NCBI GenBank assembly: GCA_002501845.1
Contig: DAOL01000055.1
Coordinates: 12,633 to 22,285, forward strand
Source: Nitrososphaera sp. UBA217
GTDB taxonomy: Archaea; Thermoproteota; Nitrososphaeria; Nitrososphaerales; Nitrososphaeraceae
Length of the DNA stretch: 9,653 bases
Direction: 5' to 3'
In this document: positions 1 through 6,324 of the stretch, one piece after another
Layout: every line of letters begins with the position of its first letter
Numbering within the stretch: position 1 is the first letter of the stretch
Translations under genes and position numbers: made by a program
Notes under the pieces: model-generated
Told to the model about the DNA's origin: nothing
Databases searched by the model: none
The model's input: only the letters and a program-made list of their open reading frames with translations

Positions 1-206
1 AGATAGACATCGTCGACATTTTCAGGCCGTCAGAAGATGTACAGGCAGTCGTAGAGGATGCCTTAAAGAAAGAGGGCATCAAGGTGATCTGGATGCAAGA
101 GGGTATCTACAGTAAAGAGGCCGAGCGCATGGCAAGGGAGAAGGGCATCGAAGTGGTATTCAACAGGTGCATGCTAGCGGAGCACGAGCGGCTCTTCAGA
201 GACTAG
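1..206 (+). CDS. CoA-binding domain protein (YccU-like), 3' end only
   Basis: The reading frame is open from the left edge (first whole codon at 3) to a TAG at 204-206, giving 67 residues of a C-terminal half. The order of motifs, VDIFRPSEDV near the start, then VIWMQEGIYSKEAE, then EVVFNRCM and a charged end, is the signature of the CoA_binding_2 / YccU family: a small Rossmann-fold protein of about 140 residues related to the CoA-binding part of succinyl-CoA synthetase. The family is thought to bind CoA in the cytoplasm, but its physiological role is not established. The start and the N-terminal glycine-rich nucleotide-binding part lie outside the window. The next gene begins 31 bases downstream with its own TATA-like box, so the two are probably separate units. 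Family assignment is fairly secure; function is not. Confidence 0.85.
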   Translation, partial: IDIVDIFRPSEDVQAVVEDALKKEGIKVIWMQEGIYSKEAERMAREKGIEVVFNRCMLAEHERLFRD

Positions 207-210
207 ATTA

Positions 211-218
211 AATTATAC
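211..218 (+). promoter_or_regulatory. TATA-like box for the 117-residue gene
   Basis: The AT-rich element aattatac is centred about 24 bases before the ATG at 238, the usual archaeal spacing between TATA box and transcription start. The transcript would therefore begin at or very near the start codon. No Shine-Dalgarno sequence is seen. Confidence 0.5.
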
Positions 219-237
219 AACATAAAATAAGAACTGA

Positions 238-591
238 ATGTCAAGCATCGACAGTATATTAGAGCGGGTCAGACCGGTTCTAGAGGATCTGGAGAACAAT
301 CACAGGATTTCGACCAAGGTGGGTGTCGACAGGGACGCCGGCATTATCCGGATCTATGGTGAAGACTCGGATTACATAAAGCGCGCTTCCTCAGGGCTGG
401 CAGAGATGCTAGAGCTTGCCTACACCACGGCAGAGCACCACCCGTACTGGGCAGTGTTGTATCATGCGGTTGAAATCTCAAAAATAGCTCTTGAAAAATG
501 GAACTCTGACCTGACTGCCGACCAGATAAGCGAAATGTCGTGGCGCTGCGACGAGATCAAAATGGGCCTTGACAAGCTATCAAGCAAATGA
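238..591 (+). CDS. Conserved-looking hypothetical protein, 117 residues
   Basis: I do not recognise this protein. It has no signal peptide or membrane segment and looks soluble and mostly helical. Residues 1-20 could form a helix. A short strand-rich stretch follows (about 26-41, with VGVDRDAGIIRIYGED). Two or three amphipathic helices then run from about 45 to 115, including an aromatic and histidine-rich patch EHHPYWAVLYHAVE at 66-79. The ATG at 238 is favoured because a TATA-like box lies about 24 bases upstream and there is no room for a much longer protein after the preceding stop at 206. The next gene starts 75 bases downstream behind its own promoter, so this is probably a single-gene transcript. 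Base composition and codon use match the neighbours and the frame is intact, so I treat it as a real gene of unknown role. Confidence 0.7.
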   Translation: MSSIDSILERVRPVLEDLENNHRISTKVGVDRDAGIIRIYGEDSDYIKRASSGLAEMLELAYTTAEHHPYWAVLYHAVEISKIALEKWNSDLTADQISEMSWRCDEIKMGLDKLSSK

Positions 592-635
592 GGTTCTCTC
601 AAGGCAATTATGGGCATCTGACTACATACAAGTCC

Positions 636-643
636 TTTTAAAA
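636..643 (+). promoter_or_regulatory. TATA box for the coiled-coil gene
   Basis: The palindromic ttttaaaa, flanked by cc and gg, is centred about 27 bases before the GTG at 667. This spacing supports the GTG as the start and a leaderless message. Confidence 0.6.
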
Positions 644-666
644 GGAAAAAGCGAAGTCGTAGTGCA

Positions 667-1488
667 GTGAGCTCAGCCGATCTTAGGTGTTCAGTTTGTG
701 GCAAGACGCTAGAAGAATCTGAATATCATGAGGCCAGTAGGCAGCTAGAAAAGAACGTCTCGAAGCTTTTCGGAGAACAATCAAGAAAAAGGACGCAGGA
801 GTTTAATGATAAAATTTCCGAGTTAAAGGCGACCCATCGAAAAGATATGCAGGCAGCTGCAAAAAAATATGAAGCAGAGCGAAAATCGCTGCAAATGAGG
901 GTTGACGAGCAGATAAAAAAAACCAGGGAAATTCGGGAGAGAGAACTTCGAGAAGCAAAGAAGAACTACCAGATGCAGCTAGAAAATGTCAGGAGTATTT
1001 ATCAAAGCCAGATAGAAGAAATGAAAAAGAACTATGAACAAATGGTCACAGGCAATCAAACACAGATGGACAAACTTCAAAAGTGGTTACATGAGGAGCT
1101 GATTAACGAACCATACAAGAAAATGGCTTTGATAGAACGAGAAAAGATTTCTGCTGAGCAGCAGGTAGCCAAACTAGTTCAGCAGCTGAATGATAAGAAT
1201 GCTGAAGTGATATCTTCGCAAGAAAAACTCAAAGAGCTGGAAAACAAGGTCCCCAAAGAAGCAAGAGAGCAGCTTCTCGAACAAGAGAGCCCGTTTGATC
1301 CCAAGTACCAGACCACTCCAGAGGAGCCGGAGAGTTCTGAACAGAAAGAATGGCTCAATATGATAAAGGAACTGGCCCAGCAGCACGAGCTAGGTGATGC
1401 CGGAGTGGAAGAAGATGATAAACCCGAATCTGAAGAGCAGAAAAACTCTTGGGGATCCAAGGTAGCTAAAAAGTTCGGCCTGTTCTGA
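667..1488 (+). CDS. CxxC-motif coiled-coil protein of unknown function
   Basis: This is a cytoplasmic 273-residue protein in three parts. Residues 1-15 carry one CxxC pair (C8 and C11, in LRCSVCGKTL), like half of a zinc ribbon. Residues about 20-205 are a long charged helix very rich in K, E, Q and R, expected to form a coiled coil, possibly kinked near 145-152 (INEPYKK). Residues about 207-260 are acidic and proline-bearing, and the protein ends in a short basic amphipathic stretch, SWGSKVAKKFGLF. The start is a GTG, chosen because a good TATA box lies about 27 bases upstream and the CxxC follows at once. The N-terminus resembles that of DUF2130-type proteins (CxxC then coiled coil), but the rest of that family is not evident. 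With only two cysteines, a full zinc site would need dimerisation. The segment is more A-rich than its neighbours, as expected for a Lys/Glu-rich coiled coil. No function can be assigned. Confidence 0.8.
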   Translation: MSSADLRCSVCGKTLEESEYHEASRQLEKNVSKLFGEQSRKRTQEFNDKISELKATHRKDMQAAAKKYEAERKSLQMRVDEQIKKTREIRERELREAKKNYQMQLENVRSIYQSQIEEMKKNYEQMVTGNQTQMDKLQKWLHEELINEPYKKMALIEREKISAEQQVAKLVQQLNDKNAEVISSQEKLKELENKVPKEAREQLLEQESPFDPKYQTTPEEPESSEQKEWLNMIKELAQQHELGDAGVEEDDKPESEEQKNSWGSKVAKKFGLF

Positions 1489-1672
1489 GGTAGCTTTCAG
1501 TCTTATCCGTCAGTAATTCAATATTACGGCGTGCAATTTCCCATATCTGTTTCTTGAGCAAAGAAAATGTATTCTGAAAAACCTAGGGCTATTTATCTAC
1601 ATGTCACTCCTTGGCGGTTTGTATCATTGGATGGGTACACTGCTGCTATTTCCTCATTCCCATTGATCAGAG

Positions 1673-1681
1673 TATATAAAT
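1673..1681 (+). promoter_or_regulatory. TATA box for the GTPase gene
   Basis: tatataaat is centred about 27 bases before the ATG at 1704. It is one of the best TATA matches in the window and implies a leaderless or nearly leaderless transcript. The 215-base stretch before the gene (1489-1703) holds nothing else I can support. Confidence 0.7.
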
Positions 1682-1703
1682 AATAACAAAGAGTGAAAAA
1701 CCC

Positions 1704-2918
1704 ATGATAAAGATTGGGCTGATTGGCAAAACCAACACCGGCAAGACAACCTTCTTTAGTTCGGCCACGCTACTCACTGCCGAGATATCCAATTACCCCT
1801 TTACCACAAAGCAGCCAGCGATAGGCAACGCACACGCGATTACACTCTGCGTCCACAAGGAATTCAACTTACAGGATCAGCCCAAGAACTCCCGCTGCAT
1901 CGATGGCTGGCGCTTTATCCCAGTCGAGCTAGTGGACCTGCCTGGCCTTATCAAAGGAGCGTGGGAGGGCAAAGGGCTTGGTAACCAGTTTCTTACGATA
2001 GCCGCGCAGTCTGACGCGCTACTCCACATCGTCGACGCTTCAGGAAGCATCGACGCGTCGGGGAGGATCGCCGAGCCGGGGACAGGCGACCCTGTTGCAG
2101 ACGTCGCAGACATTGAAGAGGAACTTGTCATGTGGTACCTGAAGCTTTTAGAAGCAAACCGCGACAAGATATCCCGCGCTATTGCTTCAGGCATAGACAC
2201 GATCCCGGCTATAACAGAAGTGTTCCGGGGCATCGGCGTACGTGAAGACCACGTCAAGCTGGCCCTTGCGCAGAACAATCTGACTGCCGCCTCATTTGAC
2301 GACTTTGGACCGCAAGAGAGCAAGGATTTTTGCTGGAGCCTGCGCGACATTTCAAAGCCTACATTGATCGTGGCCAACAAGGTGGACCTGCCGACTGCGA
2401 CTGAGAACTTCAACAGGCTTCGAGAAGAGTACAAGGACGTAATAGTGGTTCCAGCAAGCGCGGACGCAGAACTGACACTCAGACGCGCAGAGAGCAGAGG
2501 GATAATTCGCTACCTGCCCGGTGACGAGCGTTTTGAAATAAGCGACCAGACTAAGCTCAACGATAAGCAAAAATGGGCGCTCAACTTTATCCGCAAGGAC
2601 ATCCTAGGCGAATATATGCGCACCGGGGTCCAGTTTGCGATAAACGTGGCGGTGTTCAAACTGTTGAAAATGAACGCTGTTTACCCTATTGCAGACATTC
2701 AAAAGTTTTCAGACAAGCATGGCAACGTGTTGCCTGACGTCTACTTGATGCGATCAGGGTCGACCGTCGAGGATCTGGCGCGAGAAGTACATAGCGAGCT
2801 GGCAAAGGGTATGCTCTACGCGCTAGATGGCAGGGACGGCCTCAGGCTACCTACCAACTACCAGCTAAAGGACCGTGATGTTTTGTCGATAGTCTCTGCA
2901 AGGACAAAGAAAAAGTGA
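1704..2918 (+). CDS. Ygr210/YchF-like GTPase with TGS domain
   Basis: This is an Obg-related P-loop GTPase of 404 residues, close to the usual length of the archaeal proteins often annotated as HSR1-type GTP-binding or redox-regulated YchF. The GTPase motifs are in order: G1 GKTNTGKT (8-15), the switch I region NYPFTT (30-35), G3 DLPG (78-81) followed by the Obg-type LIKGAWEGKGLGNQF, G4 NKVD (225-228) and G5 PASAD (250-254). The long insert between G3 and G4 (about 115-215) and the helical region after G5 fit the archaeal/eukaryotic Ygr210 branch better than bacterial YchF. The G4 is a canonical NKxD, so GTP rather than ATP is the expected ligand. Residues about 320-397 form a TGS domain ending in LKDRDVLSIVS. 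Family members associate with ribosomes or RNA; the exact role here is unknown. A small winged-helix gene follows after 5 bases and is probably co-transcribed. Confidence 0.92.
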   Translation: MIKIGLIGKTNTGKTTFFSSATLLTAEISNYPFTTKQPAIGNAHAITLCVHKEFNLQDQPKNSRCIDGWRFIPVELVDLPGLIKGAWEGKGLGNQFLTIAAQSDALLHIVDASGSIDASGRIAEPGTGDPVADVADIEEELVMWYLKLLEANRDKISRAIASGIDTIPAITEVFRGIGVREDHVKLALAQNNLTAASFDDFGPQESKDFCWSLRDISKPTLIVANKVDLPTATENFNRLREEYKDVIVVPASADAELTLRRAESRGIIRYLPGDERFEISDQTKLNDKQKWALNFIRKDILGEYMRTGVQFAINVAVFKLLKMNAVYPIADIQKFSDKHGNVLPDVYLMRSGSTVEDLAREVHSELAKGMLYALDGRDGLRLPTNYQLKDRDVLSIVSARTKKK

Positions 2919-2923
2919 CTGGC

Positions 2924-3223
2924 ATGGCAGACTTGATGTGTGAAATCGAAAGCATACTGCGGAGGAACCTTTCAGGAATGTACTCAAAGGAAGAGATCCT
3001 GAACGTCCTTGCGCCAAAAAAGGTGGATAAAGGGATTGAGCGTTTGCTGGCCGAGCTTGAAGTTTCAATTTCGCTCAAGGAAAGCAAGTCTGATGTCTAC
3101 GCGACCTGCAGGACGGAACCGTATATTACAAGTGGAACAAGATCTAGTCTCATTCCTGTGGAAAGACTGCGATGCTCTTTAGAGACGAATAAACAGAAAG
3201 GTACCTCATCCCCTTTTCATTAG
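2924..3223 (+). CDS. Small winged-helix-like protein, probably frameshifted near its 3' end
   Basis: The ATG at 2924 lies 5 bases after the GTPase stop; a GTG at 2915 overlapping that stop is also possible. The first 59 residues look like a compact helix-turn-helix protein: LMCEIESILRRN, then MYSKEEILNVL, then KKVDKGIERLLAEL. As read, the frame continues for 40 unconvincing residues to a TAG at 3221-3223, running 74 bases into the 3' end of the opposite gene. In the -1 frame, the bases from about 3104 instead read DLQDGTVYYKWNKI and stop at 3145-3147, two bases before the end of the opposite gene (3150). That ending is a typical wing strand and resembles the IDGTTYYRCISD end of the winged-helix protein at 8385-8648. 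One missing base at about 3101-3106 would restore a 74-residue protein. This is either a real mutation or a sequencing error. No specific function can be given; DNA binding is likely. Confidence 0.6.
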   Translation: MADLMCEIESILRRNLSGMYSKEEILNVLAPKKVDKGIERLLAELEVSISLKESKSDVYATCRTEPYITSGTRSSLIPVERLRCSLETNKQKGTSSPFH

Positions 3224-3416
3224 TCTTATAGGCGACATGCCTCTTGTCATCGGCTACAAGCTCTGTTATCAGTTTTTTTTCTATTAAAACGTCAAGGTAC
3301 TGCCGCAACTGGCCACTTGTAAGGTTGGCGCGGGTGAGGAGCTTCGTCTTAGTTATCCCCCCGTTAGCAGACTCTAAAATGATAGCCATAATGTCGGGTC
3401 TGCTACGGTTCTTCAC
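3150..3416 (-). CDS. Small winged-helix transcriptional regulator (HTH_45-like)
   Basis: This 88-residue protein matches the short archaeal winged-helix regulators that are abundant in Thaumarchaeota. After a basic start (MKNRSRPDIMAIILES), TKTKLLTRA at about 22-30 and TSGQLRQYLDVLIEKKLI at 33-50 form the helix-turn-helix. Residues 51-66 form the wing, and the family ending YKTNEKGMRYLSVYSSL follows at 64-80. It should bind DNA as a dimer; its targets are unknown. The start is a GTG at 3416, with an in-frame stop a few codons upstream and a TATA-like element about 29 bases before it. It is divergent from birA with 110 bases between the two starts, and a palindrome in that gap could be its operator. 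Its stop lies two bases from the likely true end of the gene at 2924. Confidence 0.83.
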   Translation of the reverse strand: MKNRSRPDIMAIILESANGGITKTKLLTRANLTSGQLRQYLDVLIEKKLITELVADDKRHVAYKTNEKGMRYLSVYSSLKSIAVFPQE

Positions 3417-3440
3417 AGGGGGAAAAGGCGTCTAAGGATA

Positions 3441-3450
3441 TAAAATATAA
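3441..3450 (-). promoter_or_regulatory. TATA-like box for the winged-helix regulator
   Basis: Read on the minus strand this is ttatatttta, centred about 29 bases before the GTG at 3416. It faces away from the birA promoter. Confidence 0.5.
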
Positions 3451-3461
3451 TCGAAGCAAGT

Positions 3462-3478
3462 TAGCAGACAAGCTGCTA
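3462..3478. promoter_or_regulatory. Candidate operator palindrome between the regulator and birA
   Basis: tagcag and ctgcta form a perfect 6-base inverted repeat separated by acaag. It sits between the two outward-facing TATA boxes (3441-3450 and 3495-3501), where a dimeric winged-helix repressor could control both genes. Candidate binders are the divergent regulator and the N-terminal winged helix of BirA. The arms are short, so chance is possible. It does not match the bacterial BirA operator TTGTTAACC. Confidence 0.3.
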
Positions 3479-3494
3479 GAATTAGTTTGATCAG

Positions 3495-3501
3495 TATATT
3501 A
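3495..3501 (+). promoter_or_regulatory. TATA-like box for birA
   Basis: tatatta is centred about 29 bases before the ATG at 3527, compatible with transcription starting just before the start codon. Confidence 0.45.
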
Positions 3502-3526
3502 CCTGCTGCTGCACCATCATGCCCAA

Positions 3527-4495
3527 ATGCCGTGGCCAGACGTATTCCTGTCGTTGCTCAGGTTGGAGGCCGGATATGTCTCTGGCCCGAGGCTTGCAAA
3601 AAAGGCCGGCATTTCAAGGAGTGCCGTGTGGAAGCATATAAAGATCCTGCGCAGGTACGGCTATGCGATACAATCGCGACACGGGCTAGGCTACAAGCTT
3701 GTTGGTCAGACTGACCTTCCAGTTCCTTGGGAGCTAGCAAGGGTTCTTCACACTTCATTTGTTGGTAAGCACATCGTCTACCGCGAAACCATAGACTCGA
3801 CACAGAATCTTGCAATCTCGCTTGCGAGCAAGCCCGATTCGCATGGTACAGTCGTCATTGCGGAGCAACAAACAAGTGGGCGGGGCCGGCAAGATAGAAA
3901 GTGGTTGTCACCCAGAGGTGGCATATGGCTCTCCGTGGTTTTGAGGCCTAGCATACCTACCGCCAAAATAACGCTCCTGCCATTTGTCACCGGACTTGCA
4001 GTGTATGACACGATAAATACAACAGGGCTTGACGCCCGATTGAAGTGGCCAAATGATGTCATCATTTCAGACAAGAAGGTGGCCGGTATACTGCTTGACA
4101 TTAGCGCACAGGCAGATCAGGTCAACTATGCAGTAATTGGCATTGGGATAAACACAAACGTTGACGCGTCAGCAATCTCAGCGCGCCTTGACGGGATAAA
4201 GATCACTTCTATAAGTGGCGAGCTTGGACACACCGTAAGTAGGCTTGATTTGACAAGATCGCTGCTCGAGAACATTGAACGCTATTACGTAGAGATGGAG
4301 CAGCGAGGAGTAGGCACAATTTTACAAGAATGGAAAAAAAGATCTGATATTCTGGGCCGCAAAGTTACAGTAGTGCAGAACAACAAAATGATTCAGGGGG
4401 TGGCTGCGGATGTTAACTATGACGGGTCCCTTTTGGTTCAGACCGATCACGGCGTTATCAATGTTGTTTCGGGCGACATACATGTCAGTTACTAG
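3527..4495 (+). CDS. birA: Bifunctional biotin--[acetyl-CoA-carboxylase] ligase / repressor BirA
   Basis: This enzyme activates biotin with ATP to biotinyl-5'-AMP and attaches it to a lysine of the biotin carrier protein of carboxylases. In autotrophic Thaumarchaeota that is the acetyl/propionyl-CoA carboxylase of the 3-hydroxypropionate/4-hydroxybutyrate cycle. All three domains of the long BirA form are present in 322 residues. A winged helix (about 1-60, with GPRLAKKAGISRSAVWKHI and RHGLGYKL) comes first. The catalytic domain has the biotinyl-AMP loop GRGRQDRKW (118-126), KWPND (173-177), the lysine in KVAGILLD (184-191) and GIGIN (205-209). The C-terminal SH3-like cap runs from about 277 to 318. 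The N-terminal domain suggests that it also acts as a transcriptional repressor. The ATG is supported by the TATA-like box about 29 bases upstream. The frame is intact and no key residue is missing. Confidence 0.96.
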   Translation: MPWPDVFLSLLRLEAGYVSGPRLAKKAGISRSAVWKHIKILRRYGYAIQSRHGLGYKLVGQTDLPVPWELARVLHTSFVGKHIVYRETIDSTQNLAISLASKPDSHGTVVIAEQQTSGRGRQDRKWLSPRGGIWLSVVLRPSIPTAKITLLPFVTGLAVYDTINTTGLDARLKWPNDVIISDKKVAGILLDISAQADQVNYAVIGIGINTNVDASAISARLDGIKITSISGELGHTVSRLDLTRSLLENIERYYVEMEQRGVGTILQEWKKRSDILGRKVTVVQNNKMIQGVAADVNYDGSLLVQTDHGVINVVSGDIHVSY

Positions 4496-4505
4496 ATACA
4501 TGTTA

Positions 4506-4510
4506 TTTTT
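4506..4510 (+). terminator. Possible T-tract terminator after birA
   Basis: A run of five T within tgttatttttctatt begins 11 bases after the birA stop codon. Archaeal transcription commonly ends at such U-rich tracts without a hairpin. This is weak evidence on its own. Confidence 0.3.
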
Positions 4511-4557
4511 CTATTACCGTGCTCCGTCTGGTCTTTAATATCTGCGAGTAATAACGT

Positions 4558-4731
4558 GTGCAGAGTGATAGTGTTTGTCACAAGAAAAATATTCGCGTAG
4601 TGCCAAATAATCTGGAGTTTTATCTTAAAGGTTCTGAAGTAAACACTCAAACAAAGATTGAAGACACCGTTCTGTATTGCAACAACATGAAAAAGAAATT
4701 GATTACAACATTCAATCTCTTGAGCCAGTAA
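4558..4731 (+). CDS. Doubtful short ORF, 57 residues
   Basis: A frame opens with GTG at 4558 (alternative GTG at 4600) and runs to a TAA at 4729-4731. It is the longest plus-strand frame in the 287-base gap between birA and the convergent glycerate kinase. The product would be small and basic, with EFYLKGSEVNTQTKIED in the middle and the lysine-rich CNNMKKKLITTFN near the end. I recognise no family or motif. A tttaatat element lies about 20 bases upstream of the GTG, slightly too close for the spacing seen at the other genes. The region is more AT-rich than the coding sequence around it, so this may be plain intergenic sequence. Confidence 0.2.
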   Translation: MQSDSVCHKKNIRVVPNNLEFYLKGSEVNTQTKIEDTVLYCNNMKKKLITTFNLLSQ

Positions 4732-4782
4732 GGCGCAAAAGTAACTTTCTAGCTAAAGTCATAGCTGAACCAGTTACGTCTG

Positions 4783-6324
4783 TTATTGTTTAGCTGGAAA
4801 GCCCGGCGCCTTGCATATTATTGCAATGTCGCTTACGTTGGTGCCAGTGTGTCCGGTAAAAATGAGCGAGTGCAACTGTTTGAAAGCGTGATAGCTGTCG
4901 TGGCTGCCAAGGTATTTTTGCAAGTCCATATCGATGGCAAGGGCAATTGTCTTTCGCGACACCAGTGCGCCAGCCGCATCAGAGTTGCCGTCTATGCCGT
5001 CAGTTCCCATGAATACTACTGCAATATCATGGCGTTTAAGCTCGAGTAAACATGCAAGTGCCGCTTCCTGATTCCTGCCTCCCACACCATTTCTTGATCT
5101 ATTTAACTTGACGGTGGTCTCGCCGCCAGCCACTATAGCAAAAGACCTAGTGCTATCTAGGTCTGACGAGAGGCGCGCTAAAAATCTACCAAAATCTCGA
5201 GCTTGCCCGTCAAACTCTGATCCAAGGTGCACCCCATGCATACCTTGTTTTTTCAGATAGCTGACCGCATTTGCGCACGCAGTAGCGTTGTTTCCGATCA
5301 TCATATTGTGAACGTGGGAAAACATTGGATCCCATGATTTTGGTGTTTCCTTTATCTCGCCCTTGGCGCCACTGACAATATGCGCAAGAGCCGCATCGGG
5401 ACCCTTGATATGGTATTTCTTCAGGATTTTTAGGGCATCTGCAAATGTAGACCTGTCGGCACAGGTCGGGCCGGAAGCGATCACCTCCGGATCATCACCT
5501 ACCACATCAGACACGATCAGTGAAATAACTGTACACGCGCCATCAATGTGACGCAGCAGCTGGCCTCCCTTGACGGCCGACAAGTGTTTGCGGACGGCGT
5601 TTATCTCGTCTATAGAAGCGCCTGAGCGCAAGAGCAGGACTGTGATCCTCTTCTTGTCAGCGAGCGACACGCCAGATGCGGGGAATGGCATCAGTGCCGA
5701 ACCGCCGCCCGAGATCAGAACAAAAACCAGATCGTTTTTCTGAACTTTCTTTAGGACATTCAGGATCTTTTTTGTGCCTTCTAACCCGGATCTGTCGGGC
5801 ACTGGGTGTGATGCATGCGTGACTGAGATACCTTTGATCTTTGCCCTAACGCCGTAAGGGACGGTTATCGCGCCGCCAGCTAGTCTGCCATGCAAGGCGA
5901 GGGCAAGGGCACTGGCCATGCCTCCGGCCGCTTTGCCAGCTCCCACAATATATATGCGATCAAAGTTCTGCAGTCTTAAGATCTTGCCATTTATATCCCG
6001 CACGGATATCTTTTTGTTAAATTTTACGGCGCGCTTTACAAGAGCGGCAGGTTTGACACTATCGATGGCTACTTCAAGGGCGGCAAGAGCTAACAGCGAA
6101 CACTTGTCGTCGTGAAAGCTGGACAGCTCGCGTTTATTTATGATCAAACAATCATGACAGTCCACGGCGCTTAATTTCCTTTTGTAGAAACTCCACTTCG
6201 TCGTTTGCAGGCAAAAGTCGCATTCATCACATGCATAATACAGGTTGTCAAATTCACAGCATGGTGTCATGCGGTCGTGGCAGCGCGGGTGTTTAGTGCA
6301 AACTATCGCTCGTGCCGCGAGCAC
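4783..6324 (-). CDS. Glycerate 2-kinase (GckA/MOFRL family) with cysteine-rich N-terminal extension
   Basis: It transfers phosphate from ATP to D-glycerate, giving 2-phosphoglycerate that enters lower glycolysis/gluconeogenesis. The 513-residue frame carries the family motifs: GAGKAAGGMA (128-137), SHPVPD (172-177), ISGGGSAL (204-211), RKHLSAVKGG (245-254), SDVVGDDPEVIASGPT (272-287), then the MOFRL C-terminal domain with GGETTV (400-405), GVGGRNQE (413-420), GTDGIDGNSDAAG (440-452) and TGHTGTN (490-496). Family members are about 440-450 residues long and begin near residue 60 here (TTG at 6147, giving IINKRELSSF). The 59 residues before that hold nine cysteines and look like a zinc-binding module. 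The start is therefore ambiguous: GTG 6324 (full frame), GTG 6165 or TTG 6147. A weak AT element about 27 bases before 6147 slightly favours the short form. It lies 210 bases downstream of the mannosylphosphoglycerate synthase on the same strand, so joint transcription is possible. Confidence 0.93.
   Translation of the reverse strand: MLAARAIVCTKHPRCHDRMTPCCEFDNLYYACDECDFCLQTTKWSFYKRKLSAVDCHDCLIINKRELSSFHDDKCSLLALAALEVAIDSVKPAALVKRAVKFNKKISVRDINGKILRLQNFDRIYIVGAGKAAGGMASALALALHGRLAGGAITVPYGVRAKIKGISVTHASHPVPDRSGLEGTKKILNVLKKVQKNDLVFVLISGGGSALMPFPASGVSLADKKRITVLLLRSGASIDEINAVRKHLSAVKGGQLLRHIDGACTVISLIVSDVVGDDPEVIASGPTCADRSTFADALKILKKYHIKGPDAALAHIVSGAKGEIKETPKSWDPMFSHVHNMMIGNNATACANAVSYLKKQGMHGVHLGSEFDGQARDFGRFLARLSSDLDSTRSFAIVAGGETTVKLNRSRNGVGGRNQEAALACLLELKRHDIAVVFMGTDGIDGNSDAAGALVSRKTIALAIDMDLQKYLGSHDSYHAFKQLHSLIFTGHTGTNVSDIAIICKAPGFPAKQ
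6148..6324 (-). other. Cysteine-rich, CHY-zinc-finger-like segment fused in frame before the kinase
   Basis: Codons 1-59 of the long kinase frame contain C9, H12, C15, H16, C22, C23, C32, C35, C38, C56, H57 and C59. The arrangement CC-x5-YYAC-x2-C, a tryptophan at 44, then AVDCHDC is reminiscent of the CHY-type zinc finger (CC..YY.C..CH, later W and C..C), which binds several zinc ions. The spacing is not identical to that of the family, and one CH pair reads CDFC. It could be a true N-terminal zinc domain of the kinase, the remnant of a separate CHY-finger gene now in frame, or untranslated sequence. Confidence 0.35.

Noticed and set aside
1511..1526. Short inverted repeat gtaat...attac after the coiled-coil gene, considered as a terminator hairpin.
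   Set aside because: The arms are only 5 AT-rich bases and no T-run follows, so it is not distinguishable from chance.
1567..1683. A 38-codon plus-strand frame in the gap before the GTPase.
   Set aside because: It is short, has no recognisable motif or promoter, and its end overlaps the GTPase TATA box; chance is the simplest explanation.
1877..2434. A 185-codon minus-strand frame opposite the GTPase.
   Set aside because: It is a shadow of the GTPase coding strand. Its product is Ser/Arg-rich and matches nothing, while the plus strand has all GTPase motifs.
3101..3115. Programmed -1 ribosomal frameshifting to explain the two-frame winged-helix gene.
   Set aside because: No slippery heptamer of the X XXY YYZ type and no obvious downstream stem were seen near the change of frame; a plain indel is simpler.
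4053..4070. Sequence resembling archaeal C/D-box guide RNA signals (tgatg-like), here and at about 9364-9372.
   Set aside because: Both lie inside well-supported coding sequences (birA and the prenyltransferase) and lack paired D boxes at proper spacing.
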